Of a DNA stretch of 64,000 nt, positions 8,713 to 16,697 are shown piece after piece (the stretch's first letter is position 1; each line of letters begins with the position of its first letter). Location of the stretch: positions 124,001 through 188,000 of the forward strand of contig NZ_AMQH01000015.1 of the NCBI RefSeq assembly GCF_000300195.1, given 5' to 3'. Both the position numbers and the translations under genes were made by a program. This DNA is from Clostridium tunisiense TJ (lineage in GTDB: Bacteria > Bacillota > Clostridia > Clostridiales > Clostridiaceae). The notes under the pieces are model-generated. The model saw only the letters and a list, made by a program, of their open reading frames with translations, did not search any database and was not told the origin of the DNA.

Positions 8713-10509
8713 ATGGTCACCAGTAGAATAATGGTCAACAAGGATAAAAATTTAGAAGAAACTATAAAAGAGTTAATTAAAAAGCAAGAGGAATTAAAAA
8801 GAAGCGAAGAGCGATATAAAATACTTGCTGAATCCACTAAGGATATTATTTGGGAAGGAGATCTCGTTAATAAAAAGAGACACTTTTCAGGAAAGTTGTA
8901 TGAGATTCTTGGATATACTGCAGAAGAGTTAGAGGACTTTCAAAGATGGTTTGACATTGTTCATCCAGAGGATTTAGCAAGAGTAAAAGAAGAAATTAGG
9001 CAACAAGTAGAAGGAAAAGTTCAAGTTAAAGTTTTTGAGTATAGGGTAAAGAGTAAGAATGGAATTTACAAATGGATATGTTCTAATACAAAATGTGAGT
9101 TTAATGAAAAGGGAGAAGCAATAGCTACCTTTGGTTCCTTTACGGATATTACAAGACTAAAAGAACAGCAGAAAAAAATTCATGATTTAGCTTATTATGA
9201 TTCTGTAACAAAGCTTCCCAATAGAGTTATGTTCACCAGAGTAATAACAGAAAGAATACAAAGGGCTAAGGAAAATAAAAGTAATTTTGCCATGGTGTTT
9301 ATGGATTTAGATAATTTTAAGTTTGTTAATGATTCCTATGGACACCCAGTGGGAGATGGACTATTAGTTGAAGTAGGAAAAAGATTAGAAGAGATGAATA
9401 ATGATAAAATTATGTCCTTTAGGTTAGGTGGAGATGAGTTTATTATTTTAATAGAAGACATTGAAAGTAGGGAGCAAGTAAAGCAGTATTCAGACCAGCT
9501 AAATAAAGTTTTAGGGATACCTTATCTTGTTAGTGGGCATATGTTTCACGTTACTCACAGTGGAGGAATAGTAATTTATCCTGAAGATGGAGATACCTTT
9601 GATGAGTTACTTAAAAATGCGGATACAGCCATGTATAAATCTAAGGAATCAGGAAAGGGTGTTAGCTCTTTTTATCATGTTAAAATGGGGGAAGCAGCTA
9701 CAGAAAAGGCCGAAATCCAAAGAGATTTGCATAGAGCTATAGAAGAAAAGGAGTTTGAACTTTACTATCAACCTATAGTAAATGTAAAAAACCAAGAAGT
9801 AAAGGGCTGTGAAGCTTTAATTAGATGGAACCATCCAGAAAAAGGGGTGGTTTCTCCAGGAAAGTTTATACCCATAGCTGAAGAAAATGGGACAATAATA
9901 GAAATAGGAAAATGGGTATTAAAAAGTGCCTGTAAGTATGCTAGAAAAATACAGTGTAGGGGAAACACTAACTTCTATGTTTCAGTAAACATTTCTCCTT
10001 ATCAGTTATTACAAAAAGATTTTACGGATTATGTTATGGATACTATAAAAACCCTAGAAGTAAGACCGGAAAACCTTGTACTTGAAATCACTGAATCTGT
10101 GTTAATTGAATCCTTGGATTCAGCAATTTATAAGTTAAAAGAACTAAGAGATAATAATATAAGAATAGCCTTAGACGATTTTGGTTGTGGATATTCTTCT
10201 CTTACCTATCTTAAAATGTTACCTATTAATATAGTAAAAGTGGATAGATCCTTTATTAAAGATATTGAATCTGAAGAGGACACAAAAAACATGACCAATG
10301 TTATTATTCTTATGGCAAAGCAATTGGGTCTAGAGGTGATTGCAGAAGGTGTTGAGGAAAAATATCAAGTAGACTATTTAAAAAAACATGGTTGCCATAT
10401 GTTTCAAGGATATTTAATTAGCAAGCCCTTACCAGAAAAAGAGTTTAACAACATTTTGGAAGCTTCAAGTCTGCCATCTTCTAAAGTGGCAGTTGCTCAG
10501 TCTAGATAA
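8713..10509 (+). CDS. PAS-GGDEF-EAL cyclic-di-GMP signalling protein
   Basis: This 598-residue soluble protein has a coiled N-terminus, a PAS_3 domain (about 35-150), a GGDEF domain (about 155-315) and an EAL domain (about 330-580). The GGDEF active site is intact ('FRLGGDEFIILIED'), but the upstream RxxD inhibitory site is not obvious. The EAL domain keeps 'CEALIRWNHP', 'NISPYQLLQ', 'LEITESVLIE', 'LDDFGCGYSSL' and 'IAEGVEEK', so phosphodiesterase activity is expected. Which activity dominates cannot be told. No membrane segment is present. Its last ~22 codons lie inside a 134-bp segment duplicated at 45.9 kb, so the tail may be repeat-derived. Confidence 0.93.
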   Translation: MVTSRIMVNKDKNLEETIKELIKKQEELKRSEERYKILAESTKDIIWEGDLVNKKRHFSGKLYEILGYTAEELEDFQRWFDIVHPEDLARVKEEIRQQVEGKVQVKVFEYRVKSKNGIYKWICSNTKCEFNEKGEAIATFGSFTDITRLKEQQKKIHDLAYYDSVTKLPNRVMFTRVITERIQRAKENKSNFAMVFMDLDNFKFVNDSYGHPVGDGLLVEVGKRLEEMNNDKIMSFRLGGDEFIILIEDIESREQVKQYSDQLNKVLGIPYLVSGHMFHVTHSGGIVIYPEDGDTFDELLKNADTAMYKSKESGKGVSSFYHVKMGEAATEKAEIQRDLHRAIEEKEFELYYQPIVNVKNQEVKGCEALIRWNHPEKGVVSPGKFIPIAEENGTIIEIGKWVLKSACKYARKIQCRGNTNFYVSVNISPYQLLQKDFTDYVMDTIKTLEVRPENLVLEITESVLIESLDSAIYKLKELRDNNIRIALDDFGCGYSSLTYLKMLPINIVKVDRSFIKDIESEEDTKNMTNVIILMAKQLGLEVIAEGVEEKYQVDYLKKHGCHMFQGYLISKPLPEKEFNNILEASSLPSSKVAVAQSR

Positions 10510-10577
10510 GTTGCTTTGGTAGCAGTGTAAATCTGCTTCCAAAGTTGTTAACAAAATGAACTTGTTCATTATTTAAT
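10444..10577 (+). repeat. 134-bp duplicated segment, copy 1
   Basis: This segment matches 45922-46055 at 132 of 134 positions. It covers the 3' end of the GGDEF-EAL gene, its stop codon and 68 nt beyond. The non-coding part folds as CTTTGGTAGCAG/CTGCTTCCAAAG (one mismatch here, perfect in the other copy) followed by the AATGAAC-TT-GTTCATT near-palindrome. Shorter relatives occur at 492-518, 52076-52122 (opposite strand) and probably 54345-54395. Confidence 0.9.
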
Positions 10578-10709
10578 AATTTAATTAAGCTTTAGAATAA
10601 TAAAATTTTAGAACGACACACTTATCATTAGAAATCATTGGAGGCTTATGAGTAGTGTAATTATATTTTAAAATCTAATAAGTTTTTAGGAGTTAAGGGA
10701 GGAGAAATC

Positions 10710-10973
10710 ATGGGAGAAATTAGTAAGTTACCTAATATAGGGAATAAATTAGAGGCACAGCTTAAAGAAGTGGGAATTGATACTGTAGATCAACTAAAAA
10801 AAGTAGGAAGCAAACAGGCCTGGTTAGATATTAGAACTATAGATAGTTCGGCTTGCATAAATAGATTATATGCTCTTGAAGGAGCAATACAAGGAATTAG
10901 GTGGCATAGTCTTTCAAGTGAAGTAAAAAGTCAGTTAAAAGACTTTTTCCATGAAGTTAATATGGAAGATTAA
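10710..10973 (+). CDS. TfoX C-terminal domain protein
   Basis: An 87-residue protein equal to the C-terminal domain of TfoX/Sxy competence regulators, without the N-terminal half. It has the helix-hairpin-helix-like start 'ISKLPNIGNKLEAQLKEVGI', then 'LKKVGSKQAWLDIR', 'CINRLYALEGAIQGIRWHSL' and a C-terminal helix. Such stand-alone domains are common in Firmicutes and have no defined role; nucleic-acid or protein contact through the HhH motif is an inference. GGGAGGAG precedes the ATG at 10710. Confidence 0.85.
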   Translation: MGEISKLPNIGNKLEAQLKEVGIDTVDQLKKVGSKQAWLDIRTIDSSACINRLYALEGAIQGIRWHSLSSEVKSQLKDFFHEVNMED

Positions 10974-11057
10974 AGTTTTATAACTTTAGATATAGGGTTT
11001 TATACACAGGATTTTAATTATAGAAAAAGAAAATAAAAATAAATTCTATAAGATTAC

Positions 11058-11086
11058 TTGACAATATTACTAATTAGTAATATATT
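11058..11086 (+). promoter_or_regulatory. marR promoter with operator in the spacer
   Basis: TTGACA (11058-11063) and TATATT (11081-11086) are 17 nt apart. The spacer and start of the -10 box hold a perfect 20-nt palindrome ATATTACTAATTAGTAATAT (11064-11083). The same palindrome recurs at 11566-11585 before pirin. Binding by the adjacent MarR protein would block polymerase, so autorepression is a strong inference. Confidence 0.8.
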
Positions 11087-11092
11087 ATATGT

Positions 11093-11539
11093 ATGGATAA
11101 TAAAAATATAACTTATGGAGAATTAAGCGATTTAAATTTAAAAACTTTAATTGCATTAAGCAGAACTACAAATAATGTGCATAAACGAGAGTATAAGACC
11201 ATTAAAGAAGGAGGATTAACTGTTTCACAGTTTTCAGTGCTTGAAGTATTATATCATAAGGGCGATTTAAAAGTTGCGGAAATAATAGATAAGACTCTTT
11301 CCACAGGTGGTAACATGACAGTGGTTATTGAGAATTTAGTTAAAGATGGCTTAGTCACCAGATATAAAGACCATGAAGATAAACGAATTAATTTTATAAG
11401 TATCACAGAAAAGGGAAAAGATATTATTGATGAAATCTTTCCTAAACACATAGAAAATATCAATGAAATTTTTAGTTCATTAACTATTGAAGAAAAGCAA
11501 AGCTTAATAGGCTTATTAAAGAAATTATCAGGTGTATAA
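11093..11539 (+). CDS. MarR-family transcriptional regulator
   Basis: A 148-residue winged-helix regulator of the MarR/OhrR/SarZ type. The recognition region is 'TVSQFSVLEVLYHKGDLKVAE...TGGNMTVVIENLVKDGLV' and the wing 'RYKDHEDKRINFISITEKG'. No reactive cysteine is present, so a one-Cys OhrR peroxide sensor is unlikely. The ATG at 11093 lies only about 7 nt after the -10 box and has no ribosome binding site, so the mRNA appears leaderless. Twin palindromic operators flank the gene, suggesting that it represses itself and the pirin gene downstream. Confidence 0.9.
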   Translation: MDNKNITYGELSDLNLKTLIALSRTTNNVHKREYKTIKEGGLTVSQFSVLEVLYHKGDLKVAEIIDKTLSTGGNMTVVIENLVKDGLVTRYKDHEDKRINFISITEKGKDIIDEIFPKHIENINEIFSSLTIEEKQSLIGLLKKLSGV

Positions 11540-11557
11540 ACAATTACACCGTATTTT
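11531..11557 (+). terminator. Terminator overlapping the marR stop codon
   Basis: GGTGTA pairs with TACACC around an 8-nt loop, followed by GTATTTTTT. The stem overlaps the last codons of marR and separates it from the pirin promoter. Confidence 0.65.
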
Positions 11558-11562
11558 TTAAA

Positions 11563-11588
11563 TAAATATTACTAATTAGTAATATTTA
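11563..11588 (+). promoter_or_regulatory. Second MarR operator, upstream of pirin
   Basis: A 26-nt perfect palindrome centred on TACTAATTAGTA contains the same 20-nt core as the marR promoter operator. It lies 37 nt before the pirin start codon. Confidence 0.8.
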
Positions 11589-11624
11589 AAGGACAAAAGT
11601 AGTTTAAATATAGGAGGGATTATT

Positions 11625-12332
11625 ATGTTAAAGAAAATTGAAAGCAAAAATATGGGTTCAAGTGATCTTGGTTGGTTAAAGAGTAAATTTCACTTTTCCT
11701 TTGCAGAGTACTATAATCCGAAGAATATGAATTTTGGAGTGCTCAGAGTTATTAATGACGATTTAATTAACCCCCATACAGGTTTTGATACACATCCCCA
11801 TAAAGACATGGAAATTATATCTTATGTGGTAAAGGGCCAGTTAACTCATGGAGATAGTATGGGGAATAAAAGTACTTTAAGTCGTGGTCAGGTTCAATAT
11901 ATGAGCGCAGGAACAGGAGTTTATCACAGTGAGCATAACTTAGGTGAAGAAGTAACAAGACTTCTTCAAATTTGGATACTTCCTGATAAGGCAGGGTATA
12001 AACCTAATTATGGAGAATACAGATTTCCTTGGGAGGAAAGAAAAAATAGGTGGCTTCATATGGTTTCTAACAAGGAAGGAGATGCACCAATTAGAATTAA
12101 TCAAGATATTAACCTATTAGCTTTAGAATTGGAAGAAGGTAATGAAATAGAGTATGAAGTAAAAGAAGATAGGCAGGCATATTTGGTGCAAATAGAAGGG
12201 ATATCAAGTATAAATGGTATAGATTTAAATCAAAGAGATGCAATGGAAATTGTAGAAGAGAATATAAGTCTAAAGGCAAAATCCCTTTCTCATTTTTTAA
12301 TAATTGAAATGGGAAAAAGTGAAGATAACTAG
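11625..12332 (+). CDS. Pirin family protein
   Basis: A 235-residue bicupin of the pirin family, like E. coli YhhW and related quercetin 2,3-dioxygenase-like proteins. The N-terminal cupin keeps the metal site residues in 'FDTHPHKDMEIISYV' and 'GTGVYHSEHNLG'. 'LLQIWILPDKAGYKPNYG' and the poorly conserved second cupin follow. Pirins are iron-binding stress-related proteins and the substrate here is unknown. The start has TAGGAGGGATT. Control by the neighbouring MarR is inferred from the identical operator. Confidence 0.9.
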   Translation: MLKKIESKNMGSSDLGWLKSKFHFSFAEYYNPKNMNFGVLRVINDDLINPHTGFDTHPHKDMEIISYVVKGQLTHGDSMGNKSTLSRGQVQYMSAGTGVYHSEHNLGEEVTRLLQIWILPDKAGYKPNYGEYRFPWEERKNRWLHMVSNKEGDAPIRINQDINLLALELEEGNEIEYEVKEDRQAYLVQIEGISSINGIDLNQRDAMEIVEENISLKAKSLSHFLIIEMGKSEDN

Positions 12333-12412
12333 AAAATAAGTATATGTAAGATACTATAAGTATTAAAAATATAATTTTATAAAATAAATATTTAAAATAG
12401 AGGAGAGATAAT

Positions 12413-13012
12413 ATGAAAAAAGATTTTTATTCTGCAGTGGCAGACAGACGTACATTCTATGGAATAAGTAAAGAAACAGTGGTTTCTAAGGAAAGGATTG
12501 AAGAAATCATTAACCACTCTGTAAAGCATGCACCATCAGCCTTTAACTCTCAAAGCACAAGAGTAGTTCTACTACTTGAAGAACATCATGATAAGCTATG
12601 GGATATGATAAAAGAGGCTTTAAGAAAATTAGTTCCAGAGGATAAATTTGCTCAAACTGAGGAAAAAATTCATTCCTTCCGTAATGGATATGGAACAGTA
12701 CTATTCTTTGATGATAGTAGTGTAACAGAAGGGCTTCAAGAGCAATTTCCACTTTACAAAGATAATTTCCCAATTTGGGCTCAACAATCCAATGGTATGA
12801 ATCAATATATCATATGGACAGCTTTAGAAATGGAAGGCTTTGGAGTATCCTTACAACACTATAATGAGGTCATTGAAGCACAGGTGAAAAATCAGTGGAA
12901 TATACCAAGTAACTGGAAGCTTATCGCACAAATGCCTTTTGGAAAACCAACAGCGGAGCCAGATGAAAAGCAGTACCAACCAATAGAGCAGCGTGTTAAG
13001 GTATTTAAATAA
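12413..13012 (+). CDS. Nitroreductase family protein
   Basis: A 199-residue FMN-dependent oxidoreductase of the nitroreductase family. 'ADRRTFYGIS' near the N-terminus and 'HAPSAFNSQSTRVVLLL' (about 41-57) are the FMN-contacting signatures; 'GFGVSLQHYN' and 'LIAQMPFGKPTAEP' are the C-terminal family motifs. Such enzymes reduce quinones, nitro compounds or other electrophiles with NAD(P)H. It follows pirin by 80 nt on the same strand, fitting an electrophile or redox-stress unit controlled by MarR. A strong bidirectional terminator follows. Confidence 0.92.
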   Translation: MKKDFYSAVADRRTFYGISKETVVSKERIEEIINHSVKHAPSAFNSQSTRVVLLLEEHHDKLWDMIKEALRKLVPEDKFAQTEEKIHSFRNGYGTVLFFDDSSVTEGLQEQFPLYKDNFPIWAQQSNGMNQYIIWTALEMEGFGVSLQHYNEVIEAQVKNQWNIPSNWKLIAQMPFGKPTAEPDEKQYQPIEQRVKVFK

Positions 13013-13092
13013 TAGAGAGTATAGCTACCTAAAATAATCTTAGTAACTTGTAACTTAGTGTTTCAAATAACAGAAAATAAATTTTTCTAAAA

Positions 13093-13137
13093 ATATACCC
13101 AACAAGGATAATATTAAATTTTCCTTGTTGGGTATAT
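13093..13137. terminator. Bidirectional terminator between convergent genes
   Basis: ATATACCCAACAAGGA pairs over 16 bp with its exact complement at 13122-13137. T- and A-rich flanks let it serve both the nitroreductase (+) and the oxidase-like gene (-). Confidence 0.85.
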
Positions 13138-13143
13138 TAATTT

Positions 13144-13545
13144 TTATGCATATAATGGAAATGTTTCTGGTGCAGTTGTGAAAGAAGAAATAGTAGCTGT
13201 ACCCTTTGTAAAGTATAAAACTGAAATAATTCCATCATCTACACTATAAAGGGTTTTTAACGATGGATGAGCTTCAAGTGAAAATTCTTTTACTTCACGT
13301 CTATCATCATTTGCAACTTCACCAGTAACACGAATCCATTGTCCATTCTTATTCATTGCAGAGATTTCTACTTTTGGATTTTCTAGCATTTGTTTAAAGC
13401 ATTCTTTTGTGTTGTTAGTAAGAATGTATAGTTTTTTCTCATATTCAAAAACAGCGCCAAATGGTCTGACTCTTGGTTGATCCCCTTCGGTAGTAGCTAA
13501 ATAAAAAGTTCCACTTTCTTGTAAGAATTCTAAAGCCTTTTTCAT
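13144..13545 (-). CDS. Pyridoxamine 5'-phosphate oxidase-like flavoprotein
   Basis: A 133-residue split-barrel protein of the PNPOx-like family. 'ESGTFYLATTEGDQPRVRPF' (10-29) and 'KLYILTNNTKECFKQMLENP' (33-52), then 'VEISAMNKNGQWIRVTGE', are the FMN-binding barrel strands. Family members bind flavin or F420 and reduce varied substrates; this one has no defined substrate. GGGAGG precedes the start. It diverges from the hxlR-like gene, and the shared intergenic region suggests control by that regulator. Confidence 0.88.
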   Translation of the reverse strand: MKKALEFLQESGTFYLATTEGDQPRVRPFGAVFEYEKKLYILTNNTKECFKQMLENPKVEISAMNKNGQWIRVTGEVANDDRREVKEFSLEAHPSLKTLYSVDDGIISVLYFTKGTATISSFTTAPETFPLYA

Positions 13546-13601
13546 TATTATAGTTCCTCCCCTAACTATATGTTAAAATTGATTATGCAATAATAATATC
13601 A

Positions 13602-13625
13602 TGTACAACTTAAATGACAAGTACA
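13602..13625. promoter_or_regulatory. Candidate HxlR operator between divergent genes
   Basis: TGTAC (13602-13606) and GTACA (13621-13625) form an inverted repeat, and the related words ACAACTT and ACAAGTAC occur within it. The site lies in the short divergent promoter region. HxlR-type regulators typically act on such a neighbour. The contacts are inferred. Confidence 0.4.
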
Positions 13626-13673
13626 ATTTTTTAGTAAGATAAGTATCAAATAGGATACTATAAAGGAGATATA

Positions 13674-14009
13674 ATGAAAAATATTAATAGTCTTTTTGGA
13701 AAGTGCCCATATTTTACAGCACAAAAATTGCTTTCAGGAAAATGGTCAATTTTAATTATGTATAAATTAGATAAAGGAACATTACGCTTTGGGGAGCTGC
13801 AAAGAACAATGGAGGGGATTACACAGGCTACTTTAACTAAGCAATTGAGAATGTTAGAAGAATTTGGACTGGTTAATCGCTATGTTTATCCAGAAATTCC
13901 ACCTAAAGTTGAGTATTCACTTACAGAATTAGGGAAAGAATTTCAACCAGTATTAGAGCAGGTTAGAGTTTGGGGAGATAAGTATATAAAGTATCTTAAA
14001 AATGAATAA
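13674..14009 (+). CDS. HxlR-family transcriptional regulator
   Basis: A 111-residue winged-helix protein with the classic HxlR pattern: 'CPYFTAQKLLSGKWSILIMY' near the N-terminus, 'RFGELQRTMEGITQATLTKQ' as the recognition region, and 'YPEIPPKVEYSLTELGKEF' in the wing. One cysteine at residue 11 occupies the position used for redox or electrophile sensing in YodB-like members. It diverges from the PNPOx-like gene. AAAGGAGAT precedes the ATG. Confidence 0.92.
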   Translation: MKNINSLFGKCPYFTAQKLLSGKWSILIMYKLDKGTLRFGELQRTMEGITQATLTKQLRMLEEFGLVNRYVYPEIPPKVEYSLTELGKEFQPVLEQVRVWGDKYIKYLKNE

Positions 14010-14023
14010 GAGGAGGTTACATC

Positions 14024-14410
14024 ATGGAGTGGGATATGGATTTTAAACCTATAGCAGAAGAATGTGCTTTAGCCCAGGGGGATGGAAGTCAATATGCAGT
14101 GCATGTTGCAGAAATTATTCATGAGGTAATTACTAATTTTGTTATGGATTTAAATAGAGTAAAAGAAGAAAATCCTAATAATGAGGAGCTGCTTTACATT
14201 GAAGCAGCTATAAGCCTTGATAACTGGTTAAGAATAATGAAAGACAATGTGAACAAAAGAAATCAATCGGTATTTTGGGCAAAGAACCTTTTAGTTCTTT
14301 TAGCTAAAACCCTAGATAAAGTTAAAGATTGGCATCCTTATTTAGAGGTCATAGATAAACAGTTAAAATCTATGATGCCAAAACACTATAATATTACTAA
14401 AAAAGTATAA
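14024..14410 (+). CDS. Hypothetical helical protein
   Basis: A 128-residue protein not recognised by me. It is mainly helical, with 'GSQYAVHVAEIIHEVITNFV', 'NNEELLYIEAAISLDNWLR' and 'KNLLVLLAKTLDKVKDWHP'. No signal peptide or membrane segment is present. It starts 14 nt after the hxlR-like gene with an AGAGGAGG site, so it is probably cotranscribed. Confidence 0.7.
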   Translation: MEWDMDFKPIAEECALAQGDGSQYAVHVAEIIHEVITNFVMDLNRVKEENPNNEELLYIEAAISLDNWLRIMKDNVNKRNQSVFWAKNLLVLLAKTLDKVKDWHPYLEVIDKQLKSMMPKHYNITKKV

Positions 14411-14432
14411 AAATATAAGAATTACGCTGTAG

Positions 14433-14615
14433 GTAAGGATTTCTAACCTAAGCCAAGGAAGGGAAAATTCAAAGGTTTATTTAAAAGAAAATCCTAAAAT
14501 CCCTAATGAAATAGAAAATTTAATTAGGGAAAAGTATAAATTGCCACTAACAAAAATAGTTATAAGGGAAGAACCCGTAGAAGAGAATATGAATTCTAAT
14601 AAAGAAAAACAATAG
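14433..14615 (+). pseudogene. recA: 3' fragment of recA
   Basis: An open frame without a start codon reads 'LSQGRENSKVYLKENPKI', then 'IENLIREKYKL' and an acidic tail ending at TAG 14615. This matches the C-terminal end of Clostridial RecA, where 'GQGREN' precedes a stretch of the type 'KxYLKENPEI'. The frame is closed by a TAG at 14430 and no other recA sequence is seen upstream. It is most likely a truncated duplicate left by recombination, with the working recA elsewhere. Confidence 0.65.
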
Positions 14616-14797
14616 GGACATTAAGGAAAAATATGAAGTAATATCTGTTTGAGTACTTCCCTATTTTATTTCTGAAAATAATAAATCTAGACAGCTAGCT
14701 CTAAATAACAGGAATGGAGAGCTGGAAGAGCTAATTGTAAAGTATCTTAAATAGATTTTGGGGGTTATGAGATAAAAGATTAGTAAAATAGTTTTTT
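14616..14797 (+). other. Debris after the recA fragment
   Basis: No complete gene. A short frame at about 14686-14754 reads 'SRQLALNNRNGELEELIVKY' and has no start; it may be another gene remnant. No ribosome binding site or promoter was assigned. Confidence 0.35.
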
Positions 14798-14828
14798 AGC
14801 GACGTAAAATAATTACGTCGCTTTTTTA
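14798..14828 (+). terminator. Rho-independent terminator
   Basis: AGCGACGTAA pairs with TTACGTCGCT over 10 bp and is followed by six T residues. Its host gene is unclear; it may have ended the locus from which the recA fragment derives. Confidence 0.8.
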
Positions 14829-15008
14829 TTAAAATATTTCTAGAAAAATTAAGTTTTAAGGAACTATTAAATTTAATAAAAATTAATGTTTCACAATTTA
14901 TTCCAAATCATGTAAAAAGTGTGTACAAAAGTTAAATAATCTATGATATAATTTATATGTAATTAAATGGAAAATATAGGGGTAATATTTATTTTGGGGG
15001 AGAAAAAG

Positions 15009-15410
15009 ATGGTTAAAGGTATTCAGTGGTTTGAGGAAGGAACTATTAAGACTTTTGAAGAAAATGTAGTATCACTTGCAAAAGAAATTGGTAAACCATA
15101 TATGAAACAAATTAATGAAAGTGGTTACAGCTTAAAAGTGGACATCTATTGTCGAAAAAAACATAGTCATTTTGGGGATGAGTATGTATCATATCTTCGC
15201 TTTCAAGTATTAAAAGATAACAAGTTAGTTGACTATGAAGAAGGATCTTTGTTGGATGCAATACCATTAACATGTACCTTGGGGTTATTTAAAAAGCATG
15301 CTAATTTCGTGGATATAGCATATGTGGACAAGGAAATTCATAGAATTATGGAGCATTATATTAAGTCTTTACAAGAATTAAGCCATGATAACTTAGTTAT
15401 TTCTTCATAA
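15009..15410 (+). CDS. Hypothetical protein
   Basis: A 133-residue protein of no family known to me. It has a mixed alpha/beta look with 'GIQWFEEGTIKTFEENVVSL', 'YSLKVDIYCRKKHSHFGDEY' and a C-terminal helix 'DKEIHRIMEHYIKSLQELS'. No signal or membrane segment. An in-frame ATG at 14967 exists, but the ATG at 15009 has the better site (TTGGGGGAG, 7 nt away) and is chosen. TATAAT at about 14948 may be its -10 box. Confidence 0.7.
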   Translation: MVKGIQWFEEGTIKTFEENVVSLAKEIGKPYMKQINESGYSLKVDIYCRKKHSHFGDEYVSYLRFQVLKDNKLVDYEEGSLLDAIPLTCTLGLFKKHANFVDIAYVDKEIHRIMEHYIKSLQELSHDNLVISS

Positions 15411-15745
15411 CTTTGCTTTAACTTCAAATTTTTCCTGCTTAATAATATAATCATAAAACTCAATTTCATCTTTTAGCAAGCACATTAAGTTACAGAAATA
15501 AAAAACTAATAGTTTATTTAATTACCCTATTATTCAAAAATGGATTGTAGGGTATTTTCATATGCAAAAGTTATAGGGTTGAAGATGTTAAAGATAGTAT
15601 AAAATGTGTATTTGAAAAGTTTTATTAAGTTACAGTTAACAGGTCATGTTAATTTAGCACCTGTTACTTATTAATCTATGACAACCTGTTGTCATAGTAG
15701 GTGTGATATATTTTACATATAAACTTAATAGAAAGTAGGATCATT
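15411..15745 (+). other. Intergenic region before a GyrI-like gene
   Basis: No gene is seen. It contains the imperfect inverted repeat TACCCTA/TAGGGTA near 15521-15557 and the operator palindrome described separately. Confidence 0.5.
15676..15697 (+). promoter_or_regulatory. Perfect 22-nt palindromic operator
   Basis: CTATGACAAC and GTTGTCATAG flank a CT centre, a perfect dyad. TTGTCA in its right half (15689-15694) could be a -35 box with TACATA 19 nt downstream, a spacing favoured by MerR-family promoters. The regulator is not encoded next to it. Confidence 0.6.
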
Positions 15746-16369
15746 ATGAAATTTGAATGGAAAAAGCAAGAAAGAAATTTATACTTACCGAAAAAGAAGC
15801 CTGAGTTAGTAACAGTACCAAAACAGAAGTTTTTTATGATTAGTGGAAAGGGAAATCCAAATGGTGAAGAATTCTCTGAGAAAATAGGCATACTATATTC
15901 CTTAGCCTATGCCATTAGAATGATGCCAAGAAAAGGATACACTCCTGAAGGTTATTTTGAGTATACAGTTTATCCACTTGAAGGAGTATGGGATTTAACT
16001 GAAGAAGGAAGACAAGCTAATACATTAAACAAGGATGAATTGTTATATACAATAATGATTAGACAACCGGACTTTGTAACTGAAGAAGTTGTTAATAAAG
16101 CCTTTGAAATTGTTAGGAAAAAAGGAAACAATCCCTTGTTAAATGAAGTAACTTTTGAAACCATGGAAGATGGGTTAGTTGTTCAGATGATGCATGTAGG
16201 TTCTTATGATGAGGAACCACAAAGTTTTCAGCAAATGAAAAACTTCATTAAGGAAAATAATCTTGAAATAGTAACTTTAAAACATAGAGAAATTTACGTT
16301 TCAGATTCAAGGAGAACTGAAAAAAGTAAACTAAAGACGGTTTTAAGATATCAGGTTTGCTATAAATAA
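15746..16369 (+). CDS. GyrI-like small-molecule-binding protein
   Basis: A 207-residue protein of the stand-alone GyrI-like/SHS2 family. Typical features are 'PELVTVPKQKFFMISGKGNP' at about 17-36, 'LYSLAYAIRMMPRKGYTPEG' and 'VVQMMHVGSYDEEPQSFQQM'. Family members bind or hydrolyse lipophilic drugs and act as ligand traps or as partners of MerR-type multidrug regulators. A palindrome with MerR-like promoter spacing upstream supports drug-responsive control, as an inference. Confidence 0.88.
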   Translation: MKFEWKKQERNLYLPKKKPELVTVPKQKFFMISGKGNPNGEEFSEKIGILYSLAYAIRMMPRKGYTPEGYFEYTVYPLEGVWDLTEEGRQANTLNKDELLYTIMIRQPDFVTEEVVNKAFEIVRKKGNNPLLNEVTFETMEDGLVVQMMHVGSYDEEPQSFQQMKNFIKENNLEIVTLKHREIYVSDSRRTEKSKLKTVLRYQVCYK

Positions 16370-16400
16370 TGAGATAGAAAAGCAAGAAAATACAAAGATA

Positions 16401-16496
16401 TTATTTCTTCTTATTCTTTTTCTTTTTATCAAAGAAACCCATAATTAACAGAGCCATAAATGATGCCGCTAATATATTTAAGGACTGTTCCAACAA
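16401..16496 (-). CDS. Small membrane peptide with lysine tail (toxin-like)
   Basis: A 31-residue frame reads 'LEQSLNILAASFMALLIMGF' followed by FDKKKKNKKK. One hydrophobic helix plus a strongly basic tail is the build of type I toxins and other small membrane peptides. It starts at TTG behind a perfect GGAGGTG site with 5-nt spacing, which argues that it is translated. It sits alone on the minus strand between two plus-strand genes. No antisense RNA was identified, so the toxin reading is only a suggestion. Confidence 0.55.
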   Translation of the reverse strand: MLEQSLNILAASFMALLIMGFFDKKKKNKKK

Positions 16497-16601
16497 TTTC
16501 ACCTCCTATAACAGTAGAATAGTTTAATATTATATGTTTTTTATTATACATGTAAATATAAATTATTCCAATATTTATAATATTGTGAGATAATATGGTA
16601 T

Positions 16602-16630
16602 ATATGGTATATATACCATATTTTTATTTT
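16602..16630. repeat. Perfect 20-nt AT palindrome with T-rich flank
   Basis: ATATGGTATATATACCATAT is a perfect palindrome followed by TTTTATTTT, and a partial copy (ATATGGTAT) precedes it. It could be an operator or a weak terminator. It lies between the small peptide gene and the HAD gene. Confidence 0.5.
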
Positions 16631-16697
16631 AAATTAATATTTAACAATATTATTGTAGCTAAACAGGGGTGTTATGGAATATTTAGGGGGAGTTGTT

